Translations under genes and position numbers: made by a program
Part shown: positions 33,652 to 40,798 of the stretch, piece by piece
Layout: each line of letters starts with the position of its first letter
How positions within the stretch are numbered: the stretch's first letter is position 1
Notes under the pieces: model-generated
What the model saw: only the letters and a program-made list of their open reading frames with translations
What the model was told of the DNA's origin: nothing
Database searches by the model: none
Origin: Steroidobacter agaridevorans
GTDB lineage: Bacteria > Pseudomonadota > Gammaproteobacteria > Steroidobacterales > Steroidobacteraceae
Direction of reading: 5' to 3'
Assembly (NCBI RefSeq): GCF_009932555.1
Contig: NZ_BLJO01000008.1
Location: 391,781-455,780 of the forward strand
Length of the DNA stretch: 64,000 bases

Positions 33652-35682
33652 ATGAGACGCCTAAGACTAGGGAGGGCGTGGGCCGTGCTTGCGGCTGCGC
33701 CCATATTGTTGATGGGTCAGGGAGCCAACGGGCAGAGCTTGCCGTTGCTCGATCAGGCATCGATTCGCTCGCCGCTGATGGCGGGGTGCAATGGCAAGCC
33801 GGACAATACGCCGCTGACGGTGGATCCACGCTCGCTGGTGACATCGGGCGTGAATACCAATCCGAACGCGGCGATTCACTTCAACGCGCCTTTCGTCGAT
33901 CTACACAATCCACCGCCACCCTTCGTGAATCGTCTGCCGCCGCGGCCGAAGACGTGCGGAGAGTTTCGTGCGAGCGCCACTCGCGGCCGGATCAATCTCG
34001 AAGAGCGCCAGTTCTTCCTGCCGATGGCGCTGGCGACCAGCTATCACTTCATCTACCAGCAATGGGGTTATCTGATCCGTCCGTCGGATTTCGAAGAGCA
34101 GGTGGCGAAGCGCTATGGCTTGTATCCTGCGCCGTTCCGCAATCCCTACCCGCTGCCGGGCGAGGATCCCAACCAGACCAATGGCGGCAGCGGACAACTG
34201 CCGTTGGGCTTGATTCAAGGCAAGGACGACAGCGGCAAGTGGACGGGCCTGATCGGCGCGTCCTGCTCGGCATGTCACGACTCTCGCCTCGGCACCGTAA
34301 GCGAAGCGTCGTTCAAGTGGGGTCTGCCCAATAGCGCCAACGATGCCGGATTGCTGGCCTCGGATCTGTTCCGGACCACGCCGATCACGTCGCTGGGTAA
34401 TTTGTTACCGATTCCCTGGAGTAACGGCCGCGGCAGCTCGGATGCAATCGGTCTGATCTCGCTGCTGCCCGCACTGTTCGACATGGAAACCCTGACGTTC
34501 GCGCCGAGCCCGCTCGAGTATGTCGCCGACAGTCCGCACGGAGGCATGACCAAGGCGCCGGCCTGGTGGGCGCGAGCGTTCAAGACGCGCCAGTTCTGGG
34601 ATGGCTCGCTGTCCTCGGACAACGTGCACTCGGAGATGGCGTTCGGTGTCGCGAATCTGTTCCGCGACGCCACCATGCGCCGCAACCTCGAGGATGAGTT
34701 CGAGGACATCAACAACTTCCTGATCTCGCTGTCGCCGGCGACCTATCCAAAAACAATCAACACGGCACTGGCGGAGCAGGGCGCGGTGATCTATCACGAG
34801 CGCGATCTGTGGTCGGGTACCGTGAATGGGGCCATTCCCAAGCCACCCGGCAACGGATCCTGCGCGAGCTGTCATGGCGTCTATTCGCCGCGGCATGCAG
34901 CAGACCCCAACTATCTGCCCGATCCCCGTTTGAAGGGCGTGGCCGGCGTGGTGACCCCGATCGAAACGATCCGCACCGATCCGCAGCGCATGAAGCTGAT
35001 GGCGGACGAGCGCAGCCGCCGCGCCTGGAACAGCAGCTGGTGGGCTTACAACAGTCTCAGCCCGGACTTCACTGGCTACCCATCGGATAGCATCATCGAG
35101 AGCGAGCTGCGTCGCGTGCCGCGCGCGATTTATAACAACGGTGGGCCGATCTATTCGCCGCTCGGACCCAATATCTGGGAAGAGCCGATCGGCTACATCG
35201 CGCCGCCGCTGTATGGCGCCTGGGCCACGGCTCCGTACTTCCATAACGGCAGCGTGCCCAATCTGTGGGGCGTGCTGAAACCGGCGGATCGTCCGAAGGT
35301 GTGGAAGCGGCCGTACACCGCGCCTGGCGTGTTCGGCAAGAACGCGGGATACGACTACAGCTTCGCGTCGTACGATTGGCAGAAGCTGGGTTGGAAGTAC
35401 ACGGCGGTGAATTGCAGCAACAACATCTTCACCTCGCCGTTCCTGCCTTGCACGGCCGGCATGGCGACCATCGATATCCTGTATTCGATGTGGGACAACG
35501 TCGCGGCTCAGTATCTGAACCTGGCGTATCAGGTTCCACCGCCGGTCACGGATCAGCAGATCAAGTCGCGCATGGTCTACAACAGCTATCTGTACGGCAA
35601 CGGCAATGGCGGGCACGACTTTACGCAGTCGCTGACTGATTCGGAGCGTTGGGCTTTGATTGAGTATATGAAGACGCTGTAG
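33652..35682 (+). CDS. roxA: RoxA-type diheme rubber oxygenase family protein
   Basis: A 676-residue exported diheme cytochrome c (signal peptide ending near GANGQ). Haem motifs are CSACH at 205-209 and CASCH at 404-408, and a MauG-type YFHNG follows at 529-533. From memory, RoxA of Steroidobacter 35Y has CSACH at 191, CASCH at 390, Phe301/Trp302, Phe317 and His517. A constant offset of 14 places all of these on Cys205, Cys404, Phe315/Trp316, Phe331 and His531 here. RoxA is a dioxygenase that cleaves cis-1,4-polyisoprene into a C15 oxo-aldehyde. An ordinary diheme peroxidase is about 340 residues and would not fit. RoxA versus the RoxB/LatA relatives cannot be settled by eye. Preceded by the shared palindrome, so probably co-regulated with the catabolic genes downstream. 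Confidence 0.78.
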   Translation: MRRLRLGRAWAVLAAAPILLMGQGANGQSLPLLDQASIRSPLMAGCNGKPDNTPLTVDPRSLVTSGVNTNPNAAIHFNAPFVDLHNPPPPFVNRLPPRPKTCGEFRASATRGRINLEERQFFLPMALATSYHFIYQQWGYLIRPSDFEEQVAKRYGLYPAPFRNPYPLPGEDPNQTNGGSGQLPLGLIQGKDDSGKWTGLIGASCSACHDSRLGTVSEASFKWGLPNSANDAGLLASDLFRTTPITSLGNLLPIPWSNGRGSSDAIGLISLLPALFDMETLTFAPSPLEYVADSPHGGMTKAPAWWARAFKTRQFWDGSLSSDNVHSEMAFGVANLFRDATMRRNLEDEFEDINNFLISLSPATYPKTINTALAEQGAVIYHERDLWSGTVNGAIPKPPGNGSCASCHGVYSPRHAADPNYLPDPRLKGVAGVVTPIETIRTDPQRMKLMADERSRRAWNSSWWAYNSLSPDFTGYPSDSIIESELRRVPRAIYNNGGPIYSPLGPNIWEEPIGYIAPPLYGAWATAPYFHNGSVPNLWGVLKPADRPKVWKRPYTAPGVFGKNAGYDYSFASYDWQKLGWKYTAVNCSNNIFTSPFLPCTAGMATIDILYSMWDNVAAQYLNLAYQVPPPVTDQQIKSRMVYNSYLYGNGNGGHDFTQSLTDSERWALIEYMKTL

Positions 35683-35697
35683 GGTTGATTCTACGCT

Positions 35698-35740
35698 GCG
35701 TAAGTGATCCCTTCGGGGGCGCTTACGCGGTGTTTTCTTT
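35698..35740 (+). terminator. Intrinsic terminator after roxA
   Basis: GCGTAAG pairs with CTTACGC, and the stem extends through further G-C and G-U pairs to a UUCG loop (35698-35728). It is followed by GGTGTTTTCTTTT. It lies 16 bp after the roxA stop. Confidence 0.7.
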
Positions 35741-35749
35741 TGAAGATGA

Positions 35750-36180
35750 AGACCCACCCACCCGCCCTGACTTTTTTTCTTGGCGCTGCGCGCCGGTCGC
35801 TTACGCGGCTCTATGTCCCACCCGCCCGCCCTATCTATATTTTTATGGCGCTTCGCGCCGGCTTGGCGCTGCGTGCCAGTTCCCTCGCGCCTGCTTGGCG
35901 TGGGCCGGACGGCCCGCGCGCAGCGCCCGAAGAAGAATGAGATACGGGCGGGTGGGTGGGTTCTTAAAGCGGTTTCGCGCAGCAGGAATGGGCCAGACGG
36001 CCCGCTCGCGGCGCCAACAGAAAGATAATTCGGGCGGTGGGTTCTTAAAGCGCTTCGCGCAGCAAGAAGGGGCGGACGGCCCGCGCGCGAAGCGCCAACA
36101 GAAAGAAATACGGGTGGGCGGGTGGGCTCTTCAAAAAGCCGTATGGCCCGCGCAGCGCCAACAAAAAGGCGCGCTCTTAA
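35750..36180. repeat. G-quadruplex-rich inverted and tandem repeat island
   Basis: This gene-free stretch lies between the convergent roxA and kinase-like genes. On the right side, units beginning GGCCCG...CAGCGCC(AACA) start at 35911, 35999, 36078 and 36145 (spacing 88, 79, 67 bp). Each carries A-rich, G-run and TCTTaAA segments. On the left side two related units run in the opposite direction. Four uninterrupted G3N1 quadruplex motifs are present: GGGCGGGTGGGTGGG on the minus strand (35753-35767) and, identically, on the plus strand (35946-35960). GGGCGGGCGGGTGGG lies on the minus strand (35817-35831) and GGGTGGGCGGGTGGG on the plus strand (36112-36126). The last unit runs into the stop codon of the kinase-like gene. 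It looks like a dispersed intergenic repeat family, not a coding region. Confidence 0.75.
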
Positions 36181-37259
36181 AACACATCACCACGCGCGAT
36201 GGAACGAGCGAACTGCAACAGCCCTTCGCCGATCTCACCGAACCGCTCATACCGCGAATCGCGAGTCTCCCCTCTCCGCCACCGGACATGAAGTTGTTGG
36301 AAAATCACAGCAGTGCGCATCTGAGCGAGCACGCGATGGAAGCGGAACGTCGAGAGATCTCGCCCGAGCGCCGCTGCATACCGCTCCGCGACCTGCTGTC
36401 GGGTCGGAAAGCCGGCGCTGGCCGTCGGCATCTGCGCCATCTGGTGCATGGCCGCCGGATCGCCAGGCTCGGTCCAGTAACTCAGCAGCACCGCGAGATC
36501 GAACAATCCGTCGCCGCGAGTGCCTTGATCCCAATCGAGGACAGCGAGCGGCGCCAGGCTCGTCGGGTCGAGCAGCACGTTGTCGAGCTTGAAGTCGTTG
36601 TGGAGCAGCGTCGGGCTGGCATCGGGGACACAGTTCTCTCGCAGCCAGTGCGCGAGCTCGATGATCAATTGCAATGTCGTCGGCGTGCCCCAGCCATCGA
36701 CCGCCACGCTTGCGCGTTTGATCCAGCCTTCGGTCGCACGCTGCAGAAAGCCGGAGGGCTTGCCTAACGTTTCCAGGCCAACGCTCGCAGGATCCACCCG
36801 ATGCAGATCGATGAGGATATCCACGAGCGTGGTGCCGAGCGAGGCGCCCACTCTCGCATCACCCGCGAGTGGCGCGGGCAGCGAGTCTCGTAACGAGATG
36901 CCGGTTCGATACTCGACGATCTGAAACGGCGCACCGATGACGCGTGCCTCTTCGCACAGATGCAAGCCGCGCGGCGCGAGCGGAAACTTCTGCCACAGCC
37001 GCGAGAGAATTTGAAACTCACGCGCCATGTCGTATGCACCGGCCGGCAGCGGCCCTTTCGGCGGTCGACGTAGCACGGCCGGTTGACCGTCGAGCCTGAT
37101 CAGATAGTTCAGGTTTGCGAAGCCCCCGGCGAACTGCTGAGGCGGGGTATCGAGATCCAGCTGCATGCCCAGTCCCGCCAGATACTCGGCGAGACGCGGC
37201 CAGTACTGCGGCACGGTTTCGATTTCGGCGCGCATGGTATCGGCTGCCGCGTTCAACAT
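36177..37259 (-). CDS. Phosphotransferase (APH/ACAD10-like kinase) of the acyl-CoA cluster
   Basis: A 360-residue aminoglycoside-phosphotransferase-fold protein with the Brenner loop HNDFKLDNVLLDP and the metal motif LDWDQGTRGDGLFDLA. In lipid catabolic clusters this family resembles the kinase domain of ACAD10/ACAD11, which phosphorylates 4-hydroxyacyl-CoAs so that they can be dehydrated; antibiotic resistance is unlikely. Start ATG 37259 lies 4 bp after the stop of the crotonase gene, giving a three-gene operon with that gene and the thiolase-like protein. Its 3' end abuts the repeat island. Confidence 0.8.
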   Translation of the reverse strand: MLNAAADTMRAEIETVPQYWPRLAEYLAGLGMQLDLDTPPQQFAGGFANLNYLIRLDGQPAVLRRPPKGPLPAGAYDMAREFQILSRLWQKFPLAPRGLHLCEEARVIGAPFQIVEYRTGISLRDSLPAPLAGDARVGASLGTTLVDILIDLHRVDPASVGLETLGKPSGFLQRATEGWIKRASVAVDGWGTPTTLQLIIELAHWLRENCVPDASPTLLHNDFKLDNVLLDPTSLAPLAVLDWDQGTRGDGLFDLAVLLSYWTEPGDPAAMHQMAQMPTASAGFPTRQQVAERYAAALGRDLSTFRFHRVLAQMRTAVIFQQLHVRWRRGETRDSRYERFGEIGEGLLQFARSIARGDVF

Positions 37260-37263
37260 CGCG

Positions 37264-38031
37264 TTACTCTCCACGAAATGCCGGCGGCCGCCGCTCGGCG
37301 AAGGCGCGGACGCCTTCCTGCAGGTCTTGTGTTCGAGCGAGCAGGGATTGCGTATCCGCTTCCCAGGCAAGCATCGTGTCCAGTGACAAGGGCGATCGAG
37401 ACAACATCGCCTTGGTCGTCGCAATCGCGCCGGGCGACGCGGCGGCCAGTTCGTTGGCCAGCTGCAATGCTGCGTCGAGTGTCTCGCCCGGCTTCACCAA
37501 GCGATCGATCAACTGCATCGACAGCGCTTCTTCGGCGCCGACTTGCCGGCACAACATCAGCAGCTCTCGCGTGCGACCGATGCCGATGCGCTGGGGTAGC
37601 GTCCACATCAATCCGTAATCGGACGTGAGGGCCACCTTGCCGAATGCCGCGCACAGCGTCGTCGATGGATCGCCGATGACGAAGTCACATGCCATCGCGA
37701 GCGAGAAGCCGGCGCCGAATGCGCTGCCAGAGACGGCCGCGACGACGGGCAATCGGCCGCCAATCAACGCGCGCACGGCGCGATGGCCGACGTGCATTGC
37801 CGAGCGCATGGCCAGCGGCGCCGAGTCCAGGGAGGAGATATCCCCGCCCGAACAGAAGTGCTTGCCGCCGTACAAGACCAGCGCACGCACCGATGAGTCG
37901 TCTTGCAGCGACGTCAATGTTTGCGAGAGCGCACGGTAGAGCGCGGCGCCCAGGGCATTGCGCTTCTCCGGCACGTTCAATGTCACGATGGCGACATCGC
38001 CGCGATGCTCGACGAGTACCGGTTCACTCAT
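37264..38031 (-). CDS. Crotonase superfamily protein, PaaG/isomerase-like
   Basis: A 255-residue cytosolic protein with the crotonase oxyanion motifs FCSGGDISS and SAFGAGFSLAMACDF. Both catalytic Glu residues of enoyl-CoA hydratase are replaced: Ser where GGGCE has Glu, and no Glu in the AAFGKVALTSDYG block. That block instead aligns with the Asp-containing motif (KIGLIPDxGG) of PaaG and delta3,delta2-enoyl-CoA isomerases. Double-bond isomerisation is therefore more likely than hydration, which suits an unsaturated chain. The start overlaps the thiolase-like stop by 4 bp. Confidence 0.72.
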   Translation of the reverse strand: MSEPVLVEHRGDVAIVTLNVPEKRNALGAALYRALSQTLTSLQDDSSVRALVLYGGKHFCSGGDISSLDSAPLAMRSAMHVGHRAVRALIGGRLPVVAAVSGSAFGAGFSLAMACDFVIGDPSTTLCAAFGKVALTSDYGLMWTLPQRIGIGRTRELLMLCRQVGAEEALSMQLIDRLVKPGETLDAALQLANELAAASPGAIATTKAMLSRSPLSLDTMLAWEADTQSLLARTQDLQEGVRAFAERRPPAFRGE

Positions 38032-39671
38032 GTCACAGTCCAGTAGAGAAGGTGGTCCGCGCCGCGCGTCACTTGGCCCACGCGGCCGATGGGAGTCGTC
38101 GATAGGCTGGTCAACGCTTGCAGCGACGAGCTATCGCTTGCAGCGACGCGCGCCATCAGGCGATGACCGTCGTTGGTGCGAGCGATCACCGTGCCAAAGT
38201 CCGGGTCGCTGCCGCGCCCGTAAACGACGGTGAATGTTTCCAGTGCCGCAGGTCCAGTGAAGTCATCGATCAGTTCCGGCACCGGCCGCCGCTGCCGATC
38301 GGCGCGTGCCTGCACGTCGTCGTCGATCGCTGCGAGGTCGTGCTCTGGCGGCGAGGAACTCAGCAGCAGCGCGTGATGTTTGGTCACGAATTCGCCCTGA
38401 CCGTAAAGCAGAGCGAGGCCGTCATGCTGATTTCGCAGCTGGCGCACCAGGCCCTCGGCCGCATGCGTCATGTAGTTGTTGAGCGGCGCGCCGAAGAAGC
38501 TCAGCCCGCCAATTGCAGTCAGGCGCGCCTTGGTCGGCAGCGCGAGCGCGCGTCGAGCCATCTTGGGCACGATGGGGAAGCAACTGTACAACTCGACGGC
38601 ATCGAATAAGAGCGCCCCGTTTCGAGAGCCCGAGCCCGCGATATCAATCTGGCCCAGAGTCTGCCGGGCGAGAGAGCCCTCTGTATCGAGCCGGCTTGGG
38701 ATCTCCCTGGCGAATGATCTCGCGGTCTCCGAGCGAAGCCGGGTCGCGGCGTCGCGCATTGCTTCCAGCACGGCTTCTTGCGCGTACGAGCGCTGATACT
38801 GGTCGCGAAGCAAATAATCTCTTGGCTCGATCGCGCGCGCGCCGGCCTGAATGAACACGCAACGTTCTTCGGCAATGCCGAGCTCGCGAGCTTTGGCGAG
38901 CGAAGTCAGCACCACCGCAGCGCCTTGGTTCACGAACGGATTCGCGACCATGTGCTTGGTGTAAGGCCAGGCGACCGGACGATTGTCTTGCGACGGTGTC
39001 GCGAGCTGATCGGCGGAGTACGACTGCTTCAACCACGCACTCGGCGTCTCAGCGGCGACTAGCGAAAAATTCGACCACAGCTCCGCCGACTCGCGCATCG
39101 CTTCAACCGGCGTCTGTCCCCACGCCGCCGTCGCCGCGTTTTCGTAGAAGGGATAGACATGGACCGGCTGCGTCATGCCATGACTGATCGCAATGGGATG
39201 ACACAAGTCCTTGCCTCGCAGTAGTCCCGCGTTCGAGCCACGGGGCGACCAGGGCAACTGAACCGATTGTTTGCTTGCGGCGGCGACGGAGTGTTGCGAC
39301 TCGGCGCCGACGACGGCCGCGACGGTACTGTCGCCGGACGCGATGCGCAGTGCTGCCTCGTGAATGAATCGAACCGGCGATTCGCCGCCGGCGACACCGT
39401 ACACACAACGCTTCGGCGTATGACCGAGTCGGGCGGTGAGGACGTCACAGGGCGCGGCATACGGCCAGGAGTGCTCAGCCACGATGTCCAGCGAATCCAG
39501 CGCCGCGAGCAACGAGGGCGCAGCCGAACCGGCGGCATCGTGGAAAGCGCCCAGCAGCGCGTCGACCATCAACGCCGCAGGCTCGCGAGCTTGCGCCAGG
39601 TCTGCTGGCCGGTCGATGACGTCGGCGACGCCGACGATGACGGGAATTCGGTGCGGTGGAACGATTGCCAT
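38028..39671 (-). CDS. Thiolase-superfamily protein without nucleophilic Cys, with C-terminal OB-like domain
   Basis: A 547-residue protein. The N-terminal 450 residues follow the SCP2/acetyl-CoA acetyltransferase-like thiolase fold (VAGGESPVRFIHEAALRIASG, VVGAESQHS, NPFVNQGAAVVLTS, GGLSFFGAPLNNYMTH). At the usual nucleophile position the sequence reads VAGGESP, with no Cys. Residues from about 465 onward form a small domain that could be an OB fold like DUF35. Cys-less thiolases with DUF35 partners include the steroid retro-aldolase Ltp2, so C-C cleavage by retro-aldol chemistry is possible; this is inference. First gene of the operon, with palindrome copy 2 at 52 bp upstream. Confidence 0.72.
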   Translation of the reverse strand: MAIVPPHRIPVIVGVADVIDRPADLAQAREPAALMVDALLGAFHDAAGSAAPSLLAALDSLDIVAEHSWPYAAPCDVLTARLGHTPKRCVYGVAGGESPVRFIHEAALRIASGDSTVAAVVGAESQHSVAAASKQSVQLPWSPRGSNAGLLRGKDLCHPIAISHGMTQPVHVYPFYENAATAAWGQTPVEAMRESAELWSNFSLVAAETPSAWLKQSYSADQLATPSQDNRPVAWPYTKHMVANPFVNQGAAVVLTSLAKARELGIAEERCVFIQAGARAIEPRDYLLRDQYQRSYAQEAVLEAMRDAATRLRSETARSFAREIPSRLDTEGSLARQTLGQIDIAGSGSRNGALLFDAVELYSCFPIVPKMARRALALPTKARLTAIGGLSFFGAPLNNYMTHAAEGLVRQLRNQHDGLALLYGQGEFVTKHHALLLSSSPPEHDLAAIDDDVQARADRQRRPVPELIDDFTGPAALETFTVVYGRGSDPDFGTVIARTNDGHRLMARVAASDSSSLQALTSLSTTPIGRVGQVTRGADHLLYWTVT

Positions 39672-39722
39672 GCTCGAGCCTTACTGTGCGACTCATCCTG
39701 CCCGCGGGCCCAGCGCCGAAAA

Positions 39723-39738
39723 TCGTCAGAACCGACGA
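39723..39738. promoter_or_regulatory. Palindromic operator copy 2, divergent promoter
   Basis: TCGTC-AGAACC-GACGA between the divergent thiolase-like and flavin oxidoreductase genes. On the plus strand TAGCTT starts 22 bp further (39761-39766). On the minus strand CAGGAT starts at the same 22-bp distance (39700-39695). One bound dimer could thus sit near -42 for both promoters. Confidence 0.65.
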
Positions 39739-39821
39739 GGCGTGCTCCTCCCCCGGCCCCTAGCTTGATCGCACCGAAACGATACGAACCGGGGGATCCT
39801 CTGCGCACGCGCATCACCGAC

Positions 39822-40766
39822 ATGCTGGGCATCGCGTATCCCATCGTCCAGGGCGGGATGATGTGGGTCGGCACGGCGCAGCTGGCCGCCGCCGTTTCCA
39901 ATGGCGGCGGCTTCGGCATCATCACGGCGCTGACCCAGCCGACGCCGGAAGCGTTGTGGGATGAGATCGGCAAGTGTCGGACGCTCACCGATCGGCCGTT
40001 CGGCGTGAATCTCACCATGCTGCCGTCGATCAATCCGCCGCCGTACGATTGTTATCTCGACACCATCGTGCGCGCCAAGGTCGCCGCGATCGAAACAGCC
40101 GGCAAGGTGCCGCCCGAGTTCATCGCCATCGCCAAGGCCGCCGGGCTCAAGGTCATTCACAAGTGCGTGTCGTTGCGACATGCATTGTCGGCGCAGAAGC
40201 ACGGCGCCGATGCGATCTCGATCGACGGTTTCGAGTGCGCCGGCCATCCCGGTGACGATGACGTGGGCGGCATGGTGCTCATTCCGGCCGCTGCACGCCG
40301 GTTGTCCGTGCCGATCATTGCATCCGGCGGAATCGGTGACGGCCGCGGCATGGCGGCTGCGCTCGCGTTAGGGGCTGACGGCGTCAACATGGGCACTCGA
40401 TTCTGCGCGACGCGTGAAGCGCCGATCCACGACAACATCAAACAGGCGCTGGTCTCAGCGAGCGAGCGCGACACCCGCCTGATCTTTCGCACCATGCACA
40501 ACACCGCGCGCGTGCTCAGAAACGCGATCTCCGAAGAAGTGGTCGCGGCCGAAGCGAAGGGTTGTCAGTTCGAAGACATCCGCCATCTGGTGGCGGGCCA
40601 GCGCGGGCGTGAAGCGCTGGTCGCCGGCGATCCGAATGGCGGCGTGATCGCGGCCGGCCAGGTGGTGGGCTTGATCGATGACGTTCCTACCTGCGCCGAG
40701 CTCATCGAGCGCATGGTGAACGAATGCCGCGAGCGGCTGCGGCACGTCACGGCTAGTTTTAATTGA
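39822..40766 (+). CDS. NAD(P)H-dependent flavin oxidoreductase (nitronate monooxygenase family)
   Basis: FMN-binding TIM-barrel protein of about 314 residues. Motifs: MLGIAYPIVQGGM at the start, NGGGFGIITAL, the substrate-site FECAGHPGDDD and the phosphate-binding ASGGIGDGRGMAAALALGADGVNMGTRF. Family members next to fad genes are often annotated as nitronate monooxygenase, but many probably reduce or oxidise acyl-CoA intermediates. The start is uncertain: homologues usually have a few residues such as RTRITD before MLGI, and an in-frame CTG at 39801 follows GGGGGAT at good distance. A TTG at 39765 overlaps the predicted -10 box and is rejected. First gene of a plus-strand operon running through the ADP-forming ligase. 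Confidence 0.82.
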   Translation: MLGIAYPIVQGGMMWVGTAQLAAAVSNGGGFGIITALTQPTPEALWDEIGKCRTLTDRPFGVNLTMLPSINPPPYDCYLDTIVRAKVAAIETAGKVPPEFIAIAKAAGLKVIHKCVSLRHALSAQKHGADAISIDGFECAGHPGDDDVGGMVLIPAAARRLSVPIIASGGIGDGRGMAAALALGADGVNMGTRFCATREAPIHDNIKQALVSASERDTRLIFRTMHNTARVLRNAISEEVVAAEAKGCQFEDIRHLVAGQRGREALVAGDPNGGVIAAGQVVGLIDDVPTCAELIERMVNECRERLRHVTASFN

Positions 40767-40798
40767 TAGCGCGCGAGCGCGAGGAGAGGCGGATTCCA

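Noticed and set aside
33652-35682. Simple diheme cytochrome c peroxidase (MauG/CcpA) annotation
   Set aside because: The protein is twice the usual length and the haem spacing and pocket residues fit RoxA-type oxygenases instead.
35911-36180. CRISPR-like array
   Set aside because: Units are 67-88 bp, diverged, contiguous and lack constant repeats separated by unique spacers; no cas genes are present.
35685-36767. Open reading frame running plus-strand through the repeat island into the kinase-like gene
   Set aside because: Composed of repeat-encoded Arg/Ala/Gln tracts and then antisense to the phosphotransferase; no start signal and no recognisable fold.
36177-37259. Aminoglycoside resistance gene
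   Set aside because: The APH fold matches ACAD10-like kinases, and it is in an operon with acyl-CoA enzymes.
39765-39821. TTG at 39765 as the start of the flavin oxidoreductase
   Set aside because: It overlaps the predicted -10 element TAGCTT (39761-39766) and has no Shine-Dalgarno sequence.
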